Numbered from the stretch's first letter, positions 17,801 through 26,347 are shown. The stretch: DNA of 64,000 nt from Bacteroidota bacterium (GCA_026224775.1 JAMFRP010000051.1:1-64000), one strand, 5' to 3'. Numbers and translations are program-made. The notes: generated by a model from the sequence alone, not told the origin.

Positions 17801-18598
17801 CCTATAAAGTGGGAACGGGATGATGAAATTGGCGCGCTGGTGAATGAGTATAATAAAATGATAGCGGCCTTAGAGAACAGCGCACAAAAACTTGCTCAAT
17901 CTGAACGTGAAAGTGCCTGGCGCGAGATGGCTAAACAAGTTGCCCACGAGATAAAAAACCCGTTAACACCGCTTAAGCTCGGCTTGCAATTGCTTGAAAA
18001 ATCGTGGCGTGATAAAGACCCTAAGTTTGATGCAAAATTTGAACGTTTCAGCAAATCATTTGTAGAGCAGATTGAGAGTTTATCCTCCATTGCATCGGAG
18101 TTCTCCACCTTCGCTAAAATGCCTGATACGCATATTGAGCGCATTAGTGTTTTTGAAATGCTTAACCAGGCGGTTACTATTTTTAATCAAATGGATAACA
18201 TTAAAATAAATTACCAGGCACCCCCTGATCCATTTTTTATTAATGCTGACCGCGACCAGATATTGCGTTGCTTTAACAACCTGTTAAAAAACGCGATAGA
18301 AGCTACTCCCCAGGATAAGTTGGGTATTATTGATATTAGTTACCTGATAAGCAGCAAAAGCATATTACTCAGCCTGAAGGATAATGGCAATGGCATACCT
18401 GAGAATATGCGCGAAAAAATATTTGAGCCTAATTTTACTACAAAAAGCTCGGGTACAGGTTTAGGGCTGGCATTTGTTAAAAACTCGATTGAAAATGCGG
18501 GTGGCAAGGTTTGGTTTGAAACCATACAAGGCGTAGGGACTACCTTTTATTTGAGCTTGCCTGCGGCAGATGTGTCTGATAAAAATAACAAGGCATAA
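14840..18598 (+). CDS. NtrY-like sensor histidine kinase, very large
   Basis: 1252 residues from a TTG start. One N-terminal helix (about 8-27) is followed by an outside segment and then a block of about eight helices (about 210-475). A second outside region follows, then two helices (about 715-800), a third outside region, a helix before a HAMP domain (about 940-1020), HisKA with His1036 in VAHEIKNPLTPLK, and an HATPase (NLLKNAIEAT, DNGNGIPE, GTGLGLAFV). The kinase core is of the NtrB/NtrY type, but no response regulator is adjacent. The signal sensed cannot be told. The long membrane block is an unusual addition compared with proteobacterial NtrY. Confidence 0.88.
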   Translation: MSTSGKIRLLLALLFVSLLFTATIVQSTYTPVNNLDQTATILENNLHTKERDVTALFNNKESFNSLKNLQNRPNEALRFINNYTVDKGIWLVTYTNDTVSFWTGVKVIPQDNNHIKEGVSFIQGPNGYYEAIKKSAGNFSAIFYISIKVNYPFQNQYLQNRFARNLLNDNNIEIADFTDSNVYGIHSCINNQYLFSVKLTHNEVNHRFFIFELIAWLLTFLTLCVLIHTICKYFVVKGKVYISLVILGVFIILVRYVSLHYNWPHFIYGLTIFESSIYTPGHSHLSLGDFCLNILFVSWFVAFIYNQRRLLLTTPVSKTVSYLIIIAGTIILLVTSTILLDLFYGLIANAKISFDVYNVFNLSRFSLLGLLMLCFCFLILFLIDDTFLYITHKLQLPEKHKTIIFLSGIIIATAVTALYQEFSLFYILLAVAVFIRAYAYKYNSGKIDSTSFIIIVFVFSLISFLKYQHVEAVKEAETRVALIQKLEIPDDVTADIIFNRIEKQIINDQTIVNYFNDSLHYSNLKSRFQKVYFDGYLSKYTYNIHEFNENGQPVAGDKNYPLNVFKDLVLYSSFKVSDYFYRENESFGFQNYFAILPVSKNNMVVGTIVVELKSKPLQPSGTFPDLLKDGNIRADDRFKDYSFAFYSDNKLVSKSGAYSYDLVNTTFKGHLKNYTSIVTQSSHPDWYKNLITYSHLIYQPSERTLIVVSKEENTLFYSISSLTFFFILLLLFSLMVIVVRLLWLRIKILSISDNSFKWIFKINFEKILYKTRIQFSIIAAVVITLIFVGFITFLSLSTQYNEQQENMIRDKISHITTAFESGLFDKYLGNINEESQADFDELASTYSTDLVLYDQNGIPLITTQPKIYDDGLQFRRMNAHAFIYLSKFKKSEFVNDETIGDLHYKAAYAPLINSKNETIAYLQLPYFSNQADYNARIISLLNIMINVYALIFIVVGLFAVIIARQITAPLSFIQLSLSKIIYGKKNEPIKWERDDEIGALVNEYNKMIAALENSAQKLAQSERESAWREMAKQVAHEIKNPLTPLKLGLQLLEKSWRDKDPKFDAKFERFSKSFVEQIESLSSIASEFSTFAKMPDTHIERISVFEMLNQAVTIFNQMDNIKINYQAPPDPFFINADRDQILRCFNNLLKNAIEATPQDKLGIIDISYLISSKSILLSLKDNGNGIPENMREKIFEPNFTTKSSGTGLGLAFVKNSIENAGGKVWFETIQGVGTTFYLSLPAADVSDKNNKA

Positions 18599-18624
18599 AA
18601 AATCCCCTCTTTTCGGGAGGGGAT
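18596..18624 (-). terminator. Terminator of the IscA-type gene
   Basis: Stem atcccctc / gaggggat with a short loop. Read on the minus strand it is followed by a run of six T, so it serves the minus-strand gene. It begins inside the stop region of the kinase and may also work for that gene, though the plus side lacks a T run. Confidence 0.7.
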
Positions 18625-18659
18625 GATTATCAGCCTAGTGGCTAAATATTATAATATCT

Positions 18660-19007
18660 TTATACCGAGAACGAAGTACCGCAACCACAAGTGCTGGCAG
18701 CATTCGGGTTGTTAAAGGTAAATCCACGAGCGTTTAATCCGTCGGAGAAATCAATTTGCATACCAGCAAGGTATAAACCATGCGCTTTATGCATGTATAC
18801 CTTAATATCGTTAATATAATAGGTATGATCGCCTTCTTTTGGTTGGTCGAAGCCTAACACGTAGCTCATGCCCGAGCAACCGCCGCCTTCAACGCCAATG
18901 CGCAAGCCAAAATCATCACCTAATTCCTGCTGATCTTTCAGCTTTATAAGTTCTTTAACGGCGCCTTCAGTAAAGGTAACCGGTGCGGTATCAACAACAG
19001 TACTCAT
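18660..19007 (-). CDS. HesB/IscA/ErpA-type iron-sulfur carrier
   Basis: 115 residues. A-type Fe-S carrier protein that delivers clusters to target enzymes. It has the three family cysteines: Cys44 in GGGCSG and Cys107/Cys109 in TCGCG, with 62 residues between the first and second. No SUF genes are adjacent, so the exact paralogue name (IscA, SufA, ErpA) is left open. A terminator with a good T run follows on its own strand. Confidence 0.93.
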   Translation of the reverse strand: MSTVVDTAPVTFTEGAVKELIKLKDQQELGDDFGLRIGVEGGGCSGMSYVLGFDQPKEGDHTYYINDIKVYMHKAHGLYLAGMQIDFSDGLNARGFTFNNPNAASTCGCGTSFSV

Positions 19008-19100
19008 CTTATTTTTAATTAACTACACAAATATAATGTAAAATGCAGATTTTTGTTGCAGAGCCAATTATTTATGACCTCTGCATAACATTCAACTATT

Positions 19101-19631
19101 ATGGCAATGTATCCGTATTTATTAGATATAGTAAAATATACCATTTCGGGCCTTGGCGTGGTTTGGATAGCTTTTTATCTGATCAAGCCCTATCTTGATA
19201 AATCGGAACGCATCCAGTTGCTTGAATTTAAAAAATCTATAGCTAATCATACACTGCCATTACGCTTACAGGCTTATGAGCGTATCGTGTTATTTATGGA
19301 GCGCATCAACCCGCAAAATATGCTGGTTCGTTTAAATGCGGGTAGCCACAGCGCAACCGAATTACACAGTATTATTATAGCTGAGATCCGCAGCGAATAT
19401 CAGCATAACATCACCCAGCAAATTTATGTAACCAGCCGGGCATGGGGTGTAGCCAAGCGTGTTAAGGATGATACCTTAAATATTGTAACCAACGCCATGA
19501 AGAGCCTGCCCAAAAATGCAAGCGGCCTGGATTTGGGTAAAGTTATATTGGTACAGCTAAGCCAAATGGAAAACGACCCTTATGAATTAGGTGCTGAATT
19601 ATTGAGAAAAGACCTGGAACAATTATTTTAA
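19101..19631 (+). CDS. Conserved membrane-anchored hypothetical protein
   Basis: 176 residues. One N-terminal helix (about 12-30, ISGLGVVWIAFYLI) precedes a charged cytosolic helical domain. It resembles a hypothetical family widespread in Bacteroidota; no function is known to me. It ends six bases before the mutase-type gene, suggesting co-transcription. Confidence 0.75.
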   Translation: MAMYPYLLDIVKYTISGLGVVWIAFYLIKPYLDKSERIQLLEFKKSIANHTLPLRLQAYERIVLFMERINPQNMLVRLNAGSHSATELHSIIIAEIRSEYQHNITQQIYVTSRAWGVAKRVKDDTLNIVTNAMKSLPKNASGLDLGKVILVQLSQMENDPYELGAELLRKDLEQLF

Positions 19632-19637
19632 TTAAAG

Positions 19638-21185
19638 ATGCCCGATAAAAAATTTACCACCACTTCCGGAATTGAGATTAAGGAGGTATATACCGGGCCA
19701 TCTGAAATGAATGAATTGCCGGGCGAGTTCCCTTATACACGCGGCATCCAAAAAGATATGTACCGCGGCCGACCGTGGACCATGCGCCAATACGCGGGCT
19801 TCTCTACCGCTGAGGAATCAAACAAACGCTATCATTATTTATTGGGTCAGGGGACAATGGGCCTATCGGTTGCATTTGATTTACCGACCCAGATTGGCTA
19901 TGACTCGGATCATGAACTGGCCGAAGGCGAGGTTGGCAAAGTTGGCGTAGCTATCGATTCGCTGAAGGATATTGAGATCTTATTTGATGGCATCGAACTA
20001 AAGAATATTACCACCAGCATGACCATTAATGCTACCGCGGCTATATTATTAGCTATGTACATCGCGTTAGCAAAAAAACAGGGAGCTGATCTGAAGCAAA
20101 TCTCGGGTACGATACAAAACGATATATTAAAGGAGTATGCCGCGCGCGGTACTTATATATACCCGCCGCAGCCATCCATGCGGTTAATAACCGATGTATT
20201 TGAATATTGCAGCAAGGAGGTACCGAAATGGAACACTATATCTATATCCGGCTATCATATCCGCGAAGCGGGATCGACTGCTGTGCAGGAGCTGGCATTT
20301 ACCCTCGCCAATGGCAAAACCTATTTAAAGGCGGCGCTTGATAAAGGGCTTGATATAAATGTATTTGCTAAGCGGTTATCGTTTTTCTTCAACTGCCATA
20401 ATAACTTTTTTGAGGAGATTGCTAAGTTCAGGGCAGCCAGGCGGATGTGGGCTCATATTACAAAAGAACTGGGCGCTACCGATGCAGGCGCGCAAAAGCT
20501 ACGTTTCCATACCCAAACGGGTGGCTCAACCTTAACAGCGCAGCAACCCATGAATAATATTGTACGGGTGAGTAACCAGGCGCTGGCGGCTGTTTTGGGT
20601 GGCACACAATCTTTACATACCAATGGCTACGACGAAGCATTATCGTTACCAACAGAAGCAGCAGCTAAGATTGCTTTGCGCACCCAGCAGATCATTGCTT
20701 TTGAAAGTGGCGCTACGGATACCGTTGATCCGTTAGCGGGATCATACTTTATAGAATCATTAACAGATGAGATAGAGCGAGCGGCTCAGGTTTATATTGA
20801 TAAGATAGATGCCATGGGCGGGTCGGTAAAAGCTATTGAGCAGGATTACATGCAACAGGAGATCGCCTCATCGGCTTACCAATACCAAAATGATATTGAA
20901 AGCGGCGACAGGGTGATTGTTGGCGTTAATAAATTTACCCAGGAAGAAGCGGCAGCAACCAATGTATTCAGGGTAGATGATTCCATCCGCATCCATCAAA
21001 TTGAAAAATTAGAACGTTTGAAAGCTGAGCGGGATAGCAATGCGGTAGGTCAAGCCTTACAAAACCTGCAGCAAGCAGCCAAGGGCAAACAAAACCTGAT
21101 GCCTTATATATTAACCGCGGTAGAGTGTTATGCAACACTTGGCGAAATTTCAGATACGCTCCGCGCTGTTTTTGGGGAATACTAA
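19638..21185 (+). CDS. Methylmalonyl-CoA mutase large-subunit catalytic domain
   Basis: 515 residues: the TIM-barrel catalytic part of a B12-dependent acyl-CoA mutase without the C-terminal cobalamin domain. Tyr52 (RQYAGFST) and Arg182 (QPSMR) match the pair that binds the methylmalonyl carboxylate; isobutyryl-CoA mutases have Phe and Gln there. His207 (ISGYHIREAGS) is also kept. This points to methylmalonyl/succinyl-CoA substrate type. The B12-binding subunit must be encoded elsewhere, since none is adjacent. It may be co-transcribed with the small membrane protein upstream. Confidence 0.88.
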   Translation: MPDKKFTTTSGIEIKEVYTGPSEMNELPGEFPYTRGIQKDMYRGRPWTMRQYAGFSTAEESNKRYHYLLGQGTMGLSVAFDLPTQIGYDSDHELAEGEVGKVGVAIDSLKDIEILFDGIELKNITTSMTINATAAILLAMYIALAKKQGADLKQISGTIQNDILKEYAARGTYIYPPQPSMRLITDVFEYCSKEVPKWNTISISGYHIREAGSTAVQELAFTLANGKTYLKAALDKGLDINVFAKRLSFFFNCHNNFFEEIAKFRAARRMWAHITKELGATDAGAQKLRFHTQTGGSTLTAQQPMNNIVRVSNQALAAVLGGTQSLHTNGYDEALSLPTEAAAKIALRTQQIIAFESGATDTVDPLAGSYFIESLTDEIERAAQVYIDKIDAMGGSVKAIEQDYMQQEIASSAYQYQNDIESGDRVIVGVNKFTQEEAAATNVFRVDDSIRIHQIEKLERLKAERDSNAVGQALQNLQQAAKGKQNLMPYILTAVECYATLGEISDTLRAVFGEY

Positions 21186-21564
21186 AAACCTGCCGAAACA
21201 ATTTTCATTTTTATTCCGCTCAGTAACATACTTTTAAAATTTAGCAGTTGTTTCAGCCAAACTATCGGGGTTTTAAAACGTATTAAGAGTAAGGGAACGC
21301 AAGGTTTTTAACCGGATTTATTATCACAAATATTAAAACGCAAAAAAATTTCTTGAAAGTGTTTTTTACTGATATTGGTTACGAAGTATACTAATTTAAG
21401 TTGAATTTACAATAAAAATAGAGTTAATAAACAGTGAATATATTTGATAAAAAAGTGAAAATATAATTTTTTTATCCGCTTTTTTTTAGAATATTCGATG
21501 TTCCGTAGCAGCCTCAAAGGATGTTTCACTGGGGGTTGGAAATCAACTTTTTATAATAATACAT
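21186..21564 (+). other. 379-base AT-rich spacer before dnaA, with candidate promoter
   Basis: No protein-like frame. TATATTTG at 21439-21446 is a perfect TAnnTTTG -7 box, without a clear -33. The stretch is A/T rich with T runs near 21465-21490. I see no perfect TTATCCACA DnaA box, only partial resemblances such as ttttttatccgct. An origin cannot be claimed. Confidence 0.4.
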
Positions 21565-22992
21565 ATGGAAAAAACTTGTACTAACGTTTGGAATAGCTGT
21601 CTCCAGATCATAAAAGATAACATACCGGCTCAAAGTTTTAAAACTTGGTTCGAGCCGATAAAAGCTTTGAGGATGGAGGGCAGTGTATTGACCATACAGG
21701 TACCAAGTTTATTCTTTTACGAATGGCTTGAAGAGCATTACGTGGGCCTGTTACGTAAGACTATCAAAAAACAATTAGGCGATGATGGGCGTTTAGAGTA
21801 TAATATTGTAGTTGAACAGTCATCTGCAAGCAAACCATATACAACAAACATGCCTTCAAACGGAAACGGAGCGGAATCAAAAAATCAGTCGATGCCGATA
21901 CCTATTTCTATAAATAAGGATATTAAGAACCCGTTCGTAATACCCGGTTTAAAGAAATTAAATGTAGACCCGCAGCTTAACCGCAATTATACTTTCGAAA
22001 ACTTTATTGAAGGCGATTGCAACCGCCTGGCCCGCTCGGCTGGTTACGCTGTAGCTGCAAAACCGGGTGGAACTTCATTTAACCCATTAATGATATACGG
22101 TGGTGTTGGTTTAGGTAAAACACACTTAGCACAAGCTATCGGTAACCAAATAAAACAAACCCTGCCGGATAAGTTGGTACTTTATGTATCGTGCGAGAAA
22201 TTCACCCAGCAATTTGTTGACGCCCTTAAACACAATAACATAAATGATTTTGTGAACTTTTACCAGGCCATTGATGTATTGATCATGGATGATGTGCACA
22301 ACTTTGCCGGTAAAGAAAAAACACAGGATTTTTTCTTCCATATATTTAACCACCTGCATCAATCAGGCAAGCAGCTGATCATCACATCAGATAAAGCACC
22401 TAAAGATTTGGCTGGTTTAGAAGAACGTTTGCTTTCAAGGTTTAAATGGGGCTTATCTGCCGATTTGCAGATCCCTGATTTGGAAACCCGTATGGCTATC
22501 TTAAAGAATAAGATATATCAAGACGGTATTGAATTATCAAACGATGTAGTAGAATATGTTGCCCACAATATAGATAACAACGTACGTGAGTTGGAAGGCG
22601 CCATGGTATCGTTATTAGCACAATCAACCTTGAACCGTAAGGAGATAGATTTGAATTTGGCTAAACAAATGCTGAAAAACTTTGTAAAGAACTCATCGAA
22701 AGAAATTTCGATGGAGTATATACAAAACCTGGTTTGCGAGTATTTTGAAGTGCCTATTGATATGGTAAAATCACAAACCCGTAAACGCGAGATTGTACAA
22801 GCCAGGCAAATATCTATGTACCTGGCTAAAGCACATACCAAAAGCTCATTAAAATCAATTGGCAGCTTCTTTGGCGGCCGCGATCACTCTACCGTGATAT
22901 ACGCCTGCCAAACAGTTGAAGATTTAATTGATACTGATAAGAAATTTAAAGGTTACGTAGCAGATATTCAGAAGAAATTGAAGATGTCGTAA
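21565..22992 (+). CDS. dnaA: Chromosomal replication initiator DnaA
   Basis: 475 residues. Domain I is at the N-terminus (VWNSCLQIIKDNIPAQSFKTWF), followed by a short linker with Asn/Ser-rich sequence. The AAA+ core has Walker A GGVGLGKTH, Walker B VLIMDDVHNF and sensor ITSDKAPKDL. Domain IV carries the DnaA-box helix-turn-helix signature GGRDHSTVIYA. It is not followed by dnaN as in many bacteria. A terminator follows immediately. Confidence 0.98.
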   Translation: MEKTCTNVWNSCLQIIKDNIPAQSFKTWFEPIKALRMEGSVLTIQVPSLFFYEWLEEHYVGLLRKTIKKQLGDDGRLEYNIVVEQSSASKPYTTNMPSNGNGAESKNQSMPIPISINKDIKNPFVIPGLKKLNVDPQLNRNYTFENFIEGDCNRLARSAGYAVAAKPGGTSFNPLMIYGGVGLGKTHLAQAIGNQIKQTLPDKLVLYVSCEKFTQQFVDALKHNNINDFVNFYQAIDVLIMDDVHNFAGKEKTQDFFFHIFNHLHQSGKQLIITSDKAPKDLAGLEERLLSRFKWGLSADLQIPDLETRMAILKNKIYQDGIELSNDVVEYVAHNIDNNVRELEGAMVSLLAQSTLNRKEIDLNLAKQMLKNFVKNSSKEISMEYIQNLVCEYFEVPIDMVKSQTRKREIVQARQISMYLAKAHTKSSLKSIGSFFGGRDHSTVIYACQTVEDLIDTDKKFKGYVADIQKKLKMS

Positions 22993-23015
22993 GGTTTACG
23001 ATCTGACAATATTTA

Positions 23016-23044
23016 AAGCCGTGCATTTATGCAGGGCTTTTTTG
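23016..23044 (+). terminator. Intrinsic terminator after dnaA
   Basis: Stem aagccgtgca / tgcagggctt with one mismatch, then six T. Confidence 0.7.
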
Positions 23045-23055
23045 TTGGATGGTTA

Positions 23056-23394
23056 TTATAAATATATTTCGTAAACGCCCAAGTCCTTATCTCCTATAAA
23101 TTTTATTATTTCTTCCTGCAAACTGCTAAGTAAAGCAGCAATCTCATTTGTATTTACATTACCAGTACGTAACCAAATAATTTTAGGTGGGAAAGAATGT
23201 AGATTTTGAAGTTCAGAGAAGTCCTCATCAAACGTTAAGATCGTGTAGTTATTTGCTTTAGCAGATTGCCAGATCATACGATCAGTTAAACGTATATCAG
23301 TTTTTATTTCATTGGACGGCAGTATCTCCCAATCCGGAAGAAGCCTCTTTAATCGCCATGAAATATTTTCGTCGATAATTAACCGAATGGTCAT
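23056..23394 (-). CDS. DUF5615 PIN-like protein, putative toxin
   Basis: 112 residues. It opens with a strand plus acidic pair (IRLIIDENISWRL) and has the later TILTFDEDFSEL, matching the DUF5615 PIN-like family, often the toxin half of a module. Its start overlaps the stop of the upstream DUF433 gene by four bases, the usual coupling of such pairs. Nuclease activity is inferred from the fold, not shown. Confidence 0.82.
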   Translation of the reverse strand: MTIRLIIDENISWRLKRLLPDWEILPSNEIKTDIRLTDRMIWQSAKANNYTILTFDEDFSELQNLHSFPPKIIWLRTGNVNTNEIAALLSSLQEEIIKFIGDKDLGVYEIYL

Positions 23395-23624
23395 GCAACT
23401 TTTATTATTCGTTCTTTATTAGCTGCATAAGCAAGGCATGCTAAAATTTCATTCTCAGATAGTTGCGGAAAATCACTAGTTATTTCTTCATGGCTCATAC
23501 CGGAAGCAAGCCATTGAAGTACGTCATATACAGTTATACGCGTGCCTTTGATGACAGGTTTACCGAACCTAATCTCAGCATTAACTTCTATATATTGTTT
23601 ATAATCAACCTGTGACATATACAA
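23391..23624 (-). CDS. DUF433 protein, putative antitoxin
   Basis: 77 residues with the DUF433 pattern: RFGKPVIKGTRITVYDVLQWLASGM and then DFPQLSENEILACLAYAA, a small helix-turn-helix-like domain. Immediately upstream of, and overlapping, the DUF5615 gene. The start could be the first or third residue (MYM). Probably binds its own promoter in the manner of antitoxins. Confidence 0.82.
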   Translation of the reverse strand: MYMSQVDYKQYIEVNAEIRFGKPVIKGTRITVYDVLQWLASGMSHEEITSDFPQLSENEILACLAYAANKERIIKVA

Positions 23625-23677
23625 ATTTAGTTAATTGTATTGACATTTTGTAGAACTACATTTGCTCTGCATAGTTC

Positions 23678-23707
23678 GCGATTGCTTCGTTCCTCGCAAT
23701 GACAATT
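23678..23707. repeat. Half copy of palindromic repeat family B
   Basis: gattgcttcgttcctcgcaatgaca matches one arm of the perfect palindrome at 58495-58582. Confidence 0.6.
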
Positions 23708-23731
23708 GATATAAATACTAGATATTGTACC

Positions 23732-24277
23732 CTACAATTCCCCCAACTTCATCAATGCGTAAAACAACCCTGTACAATGCAGGGCTTGAATTATCTTGTT
23801 ATCAGCAAGGAGTTGTTTTACTTCGGCGATGGTGTATTCTTCAACTATTAGTTCTTCGTGCTCGTCGAGGTTTTGTTTCTGTACTTTTTTGCCGCCTTTG
23901 GCAAGGTAGCAGTAGGTGTGGTTATTTGCGGTGGATGGATTGGCGTATACTGTGGCAATCAATTCAATATCATCAAACTGGTAGCCCGTTTCTTCCAATA
24001 ATTCACGCCTCATGGCAGCTTCTGGCTTTTCATTGCCATCAATTACACCGCCGGGTATTTCTAATGAAATTATGCCTGCCGCATGGCGATATTGGCGTAC
24101 CATCAGCACTTTATTATCCTCAGTAATGGCTACGGCATTTACCCAGTTTGGATATTCGAGTACATAATATTCATCTACGATTCTCCCATCAGGCATTTCA
24201 CATTTATCTGTTCTCAGGGTTGCCCAGGGGCCTTTGTGTATATATTCGGAGTCTAGTATTTTCCAGGTTAAATCCAT
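23732..24277 (-). CDS. Nudix hydrolase (ADP-ribose pyrophosphatase-like)
   Basis: 181 residues with a complete Nudix box GX5EX7REUXEEXGU: it begins GGVIDGNEKPEAA and ends RRELLEETGY. The N-terminal strand-rich part (DGRIVDEYYVLEYPNWVNAVA) is like NudF/ADP-ribose pyrophosphatases. Likely hydrolyses ADP-ribose or a similar nucleoside diphosphate compound; the substrate is inferred from overall likeness. It lies downstream of nothing co-oriented except across the fold-back spacer from the TPM/LemA genes. Confidence 0.88.
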   Translation of the reverse strand: MDLTWKILDSEYIHKGPWATLRTDKCEMPDGRIVDEYYVLEYPNWVNAVAITEDNKVLMVRQYRHAAGIISLEIPGGVIDGNEKPEAAMRRELLEETGYQFDDIELIATVYANPSTANNHTYCYLAKGGKKVQKQNLDEHEELIVEEYTIAEVKQLLADNKIIQALHCTGLFYALMKLGEL

Positions 24278-24441
24278 TGAGTGAATGAGCGATTGTGTAA
24301 ATGAGTGATTAGCCCATTAGTAATTGACCGAGTTAATTAATAATTATTGTGAATGAGTGATTATGTAATAATAGATGAAGCGAATTTAACGCATTCAAGA
24401 TATTCACTCAATCGCTAAATCACTCCATCAACAATAAATAC
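24278..24441. repeat. Fold-back spacer with iterated gagtgatt words
   Basis: Left side repeats gagtgaatgagcgatt / aatgagtgatt; right side holds attcactcaatcgctaaatcactc, the complement. Same build as other spacers in the window. Confidence 0.6.
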
Positions 24442-25230
24442 TTACCAGCTACCGCTGCTGCCGCCGCCGCCGAAGTCGCCGCCACCGAAACCGCCGAAGC
24501 CGCCACCACCGCCGGAATCTCCGCCGCCGAAGCCACCGCCTCCACCCCAGCCGCCGCCACGACCTGAGCTGCCTAACATATCACCGGCTAAAAACCACCA
24601 GAACGGACTTGCCCCGCCCCTGCCACCGATGATCTGTCCGCCGCCACCACGGTTACGAAAAATCATGATCAGGATAAAAATGATGATCACAATGATGATA
24701 CCTGCTGCATTACCATTGTTATTGCCATGCTGAGCCTTTTTATCGGCCTTAAATTCGCCTTTGGTGTATTTGATGATGTCATCTACTGCCGCGTCTAATC
24801 CGCCGTAATAATCACCTTGTTTAAAGCGTGGGGTTATATCGTTTTGGATGATAACATGGGTAATCACATCCGGAACAGCGCCCTCAAGTCCGTAGCCAAC
24901 CTGGATGGTTACTTTATGCTGATCCATAGCTGCCAATATCAGCAAGCCGTTGTTTTTACCTTTTTGACCTATGCCCCATTTACGGCCAAGTGCCGCGGCA
25001 TATTGGTCGATGTCATAATCGCCTACTGATTTCATCAGCACGATAGCTATCTGTGTTGATGAAGTATCATTAAAAGCCACCAATTTATTTTCCAGCAGTT
25101 GCTGATCGCCGGGAGATAACGTATTGGTATAATCGGTTATCAGCGCAGTGGGCTTAGGCGGAAAATCCTGTGAGAAAGCGGTAAAACCACTTGCCAGCAG
25201 AACAAAAAAGAGTATGAGTTTTTTAAACAT
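24442..25230 (-). CDS. TPM-domain protein with Gly-rich tail (YgcG family)
   Basis: 262 residues. Signal peptide (ending AFSQ), then a TPM domain (LSPGDQQLLENKLVAFNDTSSTQIAIVLM, GKNNGLLILAA, YGLEGAVPD), one transmembrane helix (IIIVIIIFILIMIF) and a tail that is almost all Gly with Phe, Trp, Asp and Ser. The TPM domain is placed outside the membrane. Family members occur with LemA and have been linked to photosystem repair in plants; the bacterial role is unclear. Third gene of the lemA-TPM-TPM operon. Confidence 0.88.
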   Translation of the reverse strand: MFKKLILFFVLLASGFTAFSQDFPPKPTALITDYTNTLSPGDQQLLENKLVAFNDTSSTQIAIVLMKSVGDYDIDQYAAALGRKWGIGQKGKNNGLLILAAMDQHKVTIQVGYGLEGAVPDVITHVIIQNDITPRFKQGDYYGGLDAAVDDIIKYTKGEFKADKKAQHGNNNGNAAGIIIVIIIFILIMIFRNRGGGGQIIGGRGGASPFWWFLAGDMLGSSGRGGGWGGGGGFGGGDSGGGGGFGGFGGGDFGGGGSSGSW

Positions 25231-25241
25231 GATGTTTGTTT

Positions 25242-25676
25242 TTATTCGCCGTCCATAAAGGCAATGTCATCGGATAGTTCGTTAGTATCATCAGCATTAT
25301 GCGGGAAAAATTTCTGCAGGTGATCACCGGCTATTTTAAGGCCGGTAACAATCCCTTCCACCAAATCGCCCAGTTTAAAATGCTCCAGCATATCCTCTTT
25401 GGTGCTATCCCAAAAATCGGCAGGCACTACTTTATTGATCCCGGCATCGCCTATAATGGCAAATTTGCGGTCGACTGTAGCCACATAAACCAGTACCCCA
25501 TTGCGGTGCTTGGTTTTATGCATATCCAGCTTATGGAAATATTTTGCTGCGCGATCCAGTACATTCTCGTTGCAGTTTTTTTCGAGACAAACCCGTATTT
25601 GCCCTGAAGTGTGCTTTTCGGCATTCTCAATCGCGATACGTATACGGTGTTGCTCTTCTTCGGTGAATAAAGCCAT
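25242..25676 (-). CDS. TPM-domain protein
   Basis: 144 residues, a second TPM domain without signal peptide or tail (TSGQIRVCLEKN, HRNGVLVYVATVDRKFAIIGDAGI). Eleven bases upstream of the YgcG-type gene on the same strand, and downstream of lemA. Function unknown; cytosolic or released by another route. Confidence 0.87.
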   Translation of the reverse strand: MALFTEEEQHRIRIAIENAEKHTSGQIRVCLEKNCNENVLDRAAKYFHKLDMHKTKHRNGVLVYVATVDRKFAIIGDAGINKVVPADFWDSTKEDMLEHFKLGDLVEGIVTGLKIAGDHLQKFFPHNADDTNELSDDIAFMDGE

Positions 25677-25679
25677 GGG

Positions 25680-25768
25680 GTTAGTTAATTAGAGATTGGA
25701 GGTTGGAGATTAGTTGCCTTAAACTGGTGATTAGAAATCCTAACCTCTAATCACCAGTCTCTAATCAC
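25680..25768. repeat. Fold-back spacer between lemA and TPM gene
   Basis: Left words ttagagattggaggttggagatta; right words cctctaatcaccagtctctaatcac, complementary and internally repeated. Confidence 0.6.
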
Positions 25769-26347
25769 TTAGAATTGTACCGTAGGCACTTTGCTTGCGC
25801 CTGCCTCTGCCTGGAAATAACCTTTTTCGGTAAAGCCGAACATTTTGGCGGTTATGTTTGCCGGGAACGAGCGGATCTTGCTGTTATACTCCTGCACGGC
25901 GCTGTTAAAATCTAAACGGGCTATGTTGATGCGGTTTTCTGTACCTTCTAACTGTGCCTGTAAAGCGGTGAAGTTATCGTTAGCTTTTAACTGCGGATAG
26001 TTTTCAGAGGCTACCAATAAACGGCCTAAAGCGGTGCTTAACTGGCCTTGTGCTGCCTGGTATTTCTGGATAGTCTCCGGTGTAAGCTTGGTTGGGTCAA
26101 CCTGTATAGATGTTGCCCTCGCACGCGCGTTGGTTACATCAACCAAAGTACTTTTCTCGAAGTTAGCTACGCCTTTAACGGTATTTACTAAGTTGGGTAT
26201 CAAATCGGCACGGCGCTGGTACTGGCTTTCAACGGCACCCCATTTGGCTTTAACGTTCTCGTCCATTTGTACCATGCTGTTGTAACTGCATGAGCTTAAA
26301 CCCATAACAGACATTACTAATAATATTGCTGTGAATAGCTTTTTCAT
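25769..26347 (-). CDS. lemA: LemA family lipoprotein
   Basis: 192 residues. Lipobox LSSC, then the LemA helical domain: VKAKWGAVESQYQRRADLIPNL, KGVANFEKSTLVDV, LGRLLVASENYPQLKAN and FNSAVQEYNSKIRSFPANI. Probably membrane-anchored; its role is not established in bacteria. First gene of the operon with two TPM genes. Confidence 0.93.
   Translation of the reverse strand: MKKLFTAILLVMSVMGLSSCSYNSMVQMDENVKAKWGAVESQYQRRADLIPNLVNTVKGVANFEKSTLVDVTNARARATSIQVDPTKLTPETIQKYQAAQGQLSTALGRLLVASENYPQLKANDNFTALQAQLEGTENRINIARLDFNSAVQEYNSKIRSFPANITAKMFGFTEKGYFQAEAGASKVPTVQF

Noticed and set aside
21186..21564. Replication origin next to dnaA
   Set aside because: AT-rich, but no perfect or clustered DnaA boxes; the claim would rest only on gene position. 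GC-skew over the whole chromosome would be needed.
23725..24126. Plus-strand 133-codon open frame
   Set aside because: Lies antisense to an intact Nudix hydrolase gene and has no family-like sequence.
24450..24660. CRISPR-like or minisatellite tract from repeated ccgccgcca units
   Set aside because: It is the codon pattern of the Gly-rich tail of the TPM protein, without spacers.
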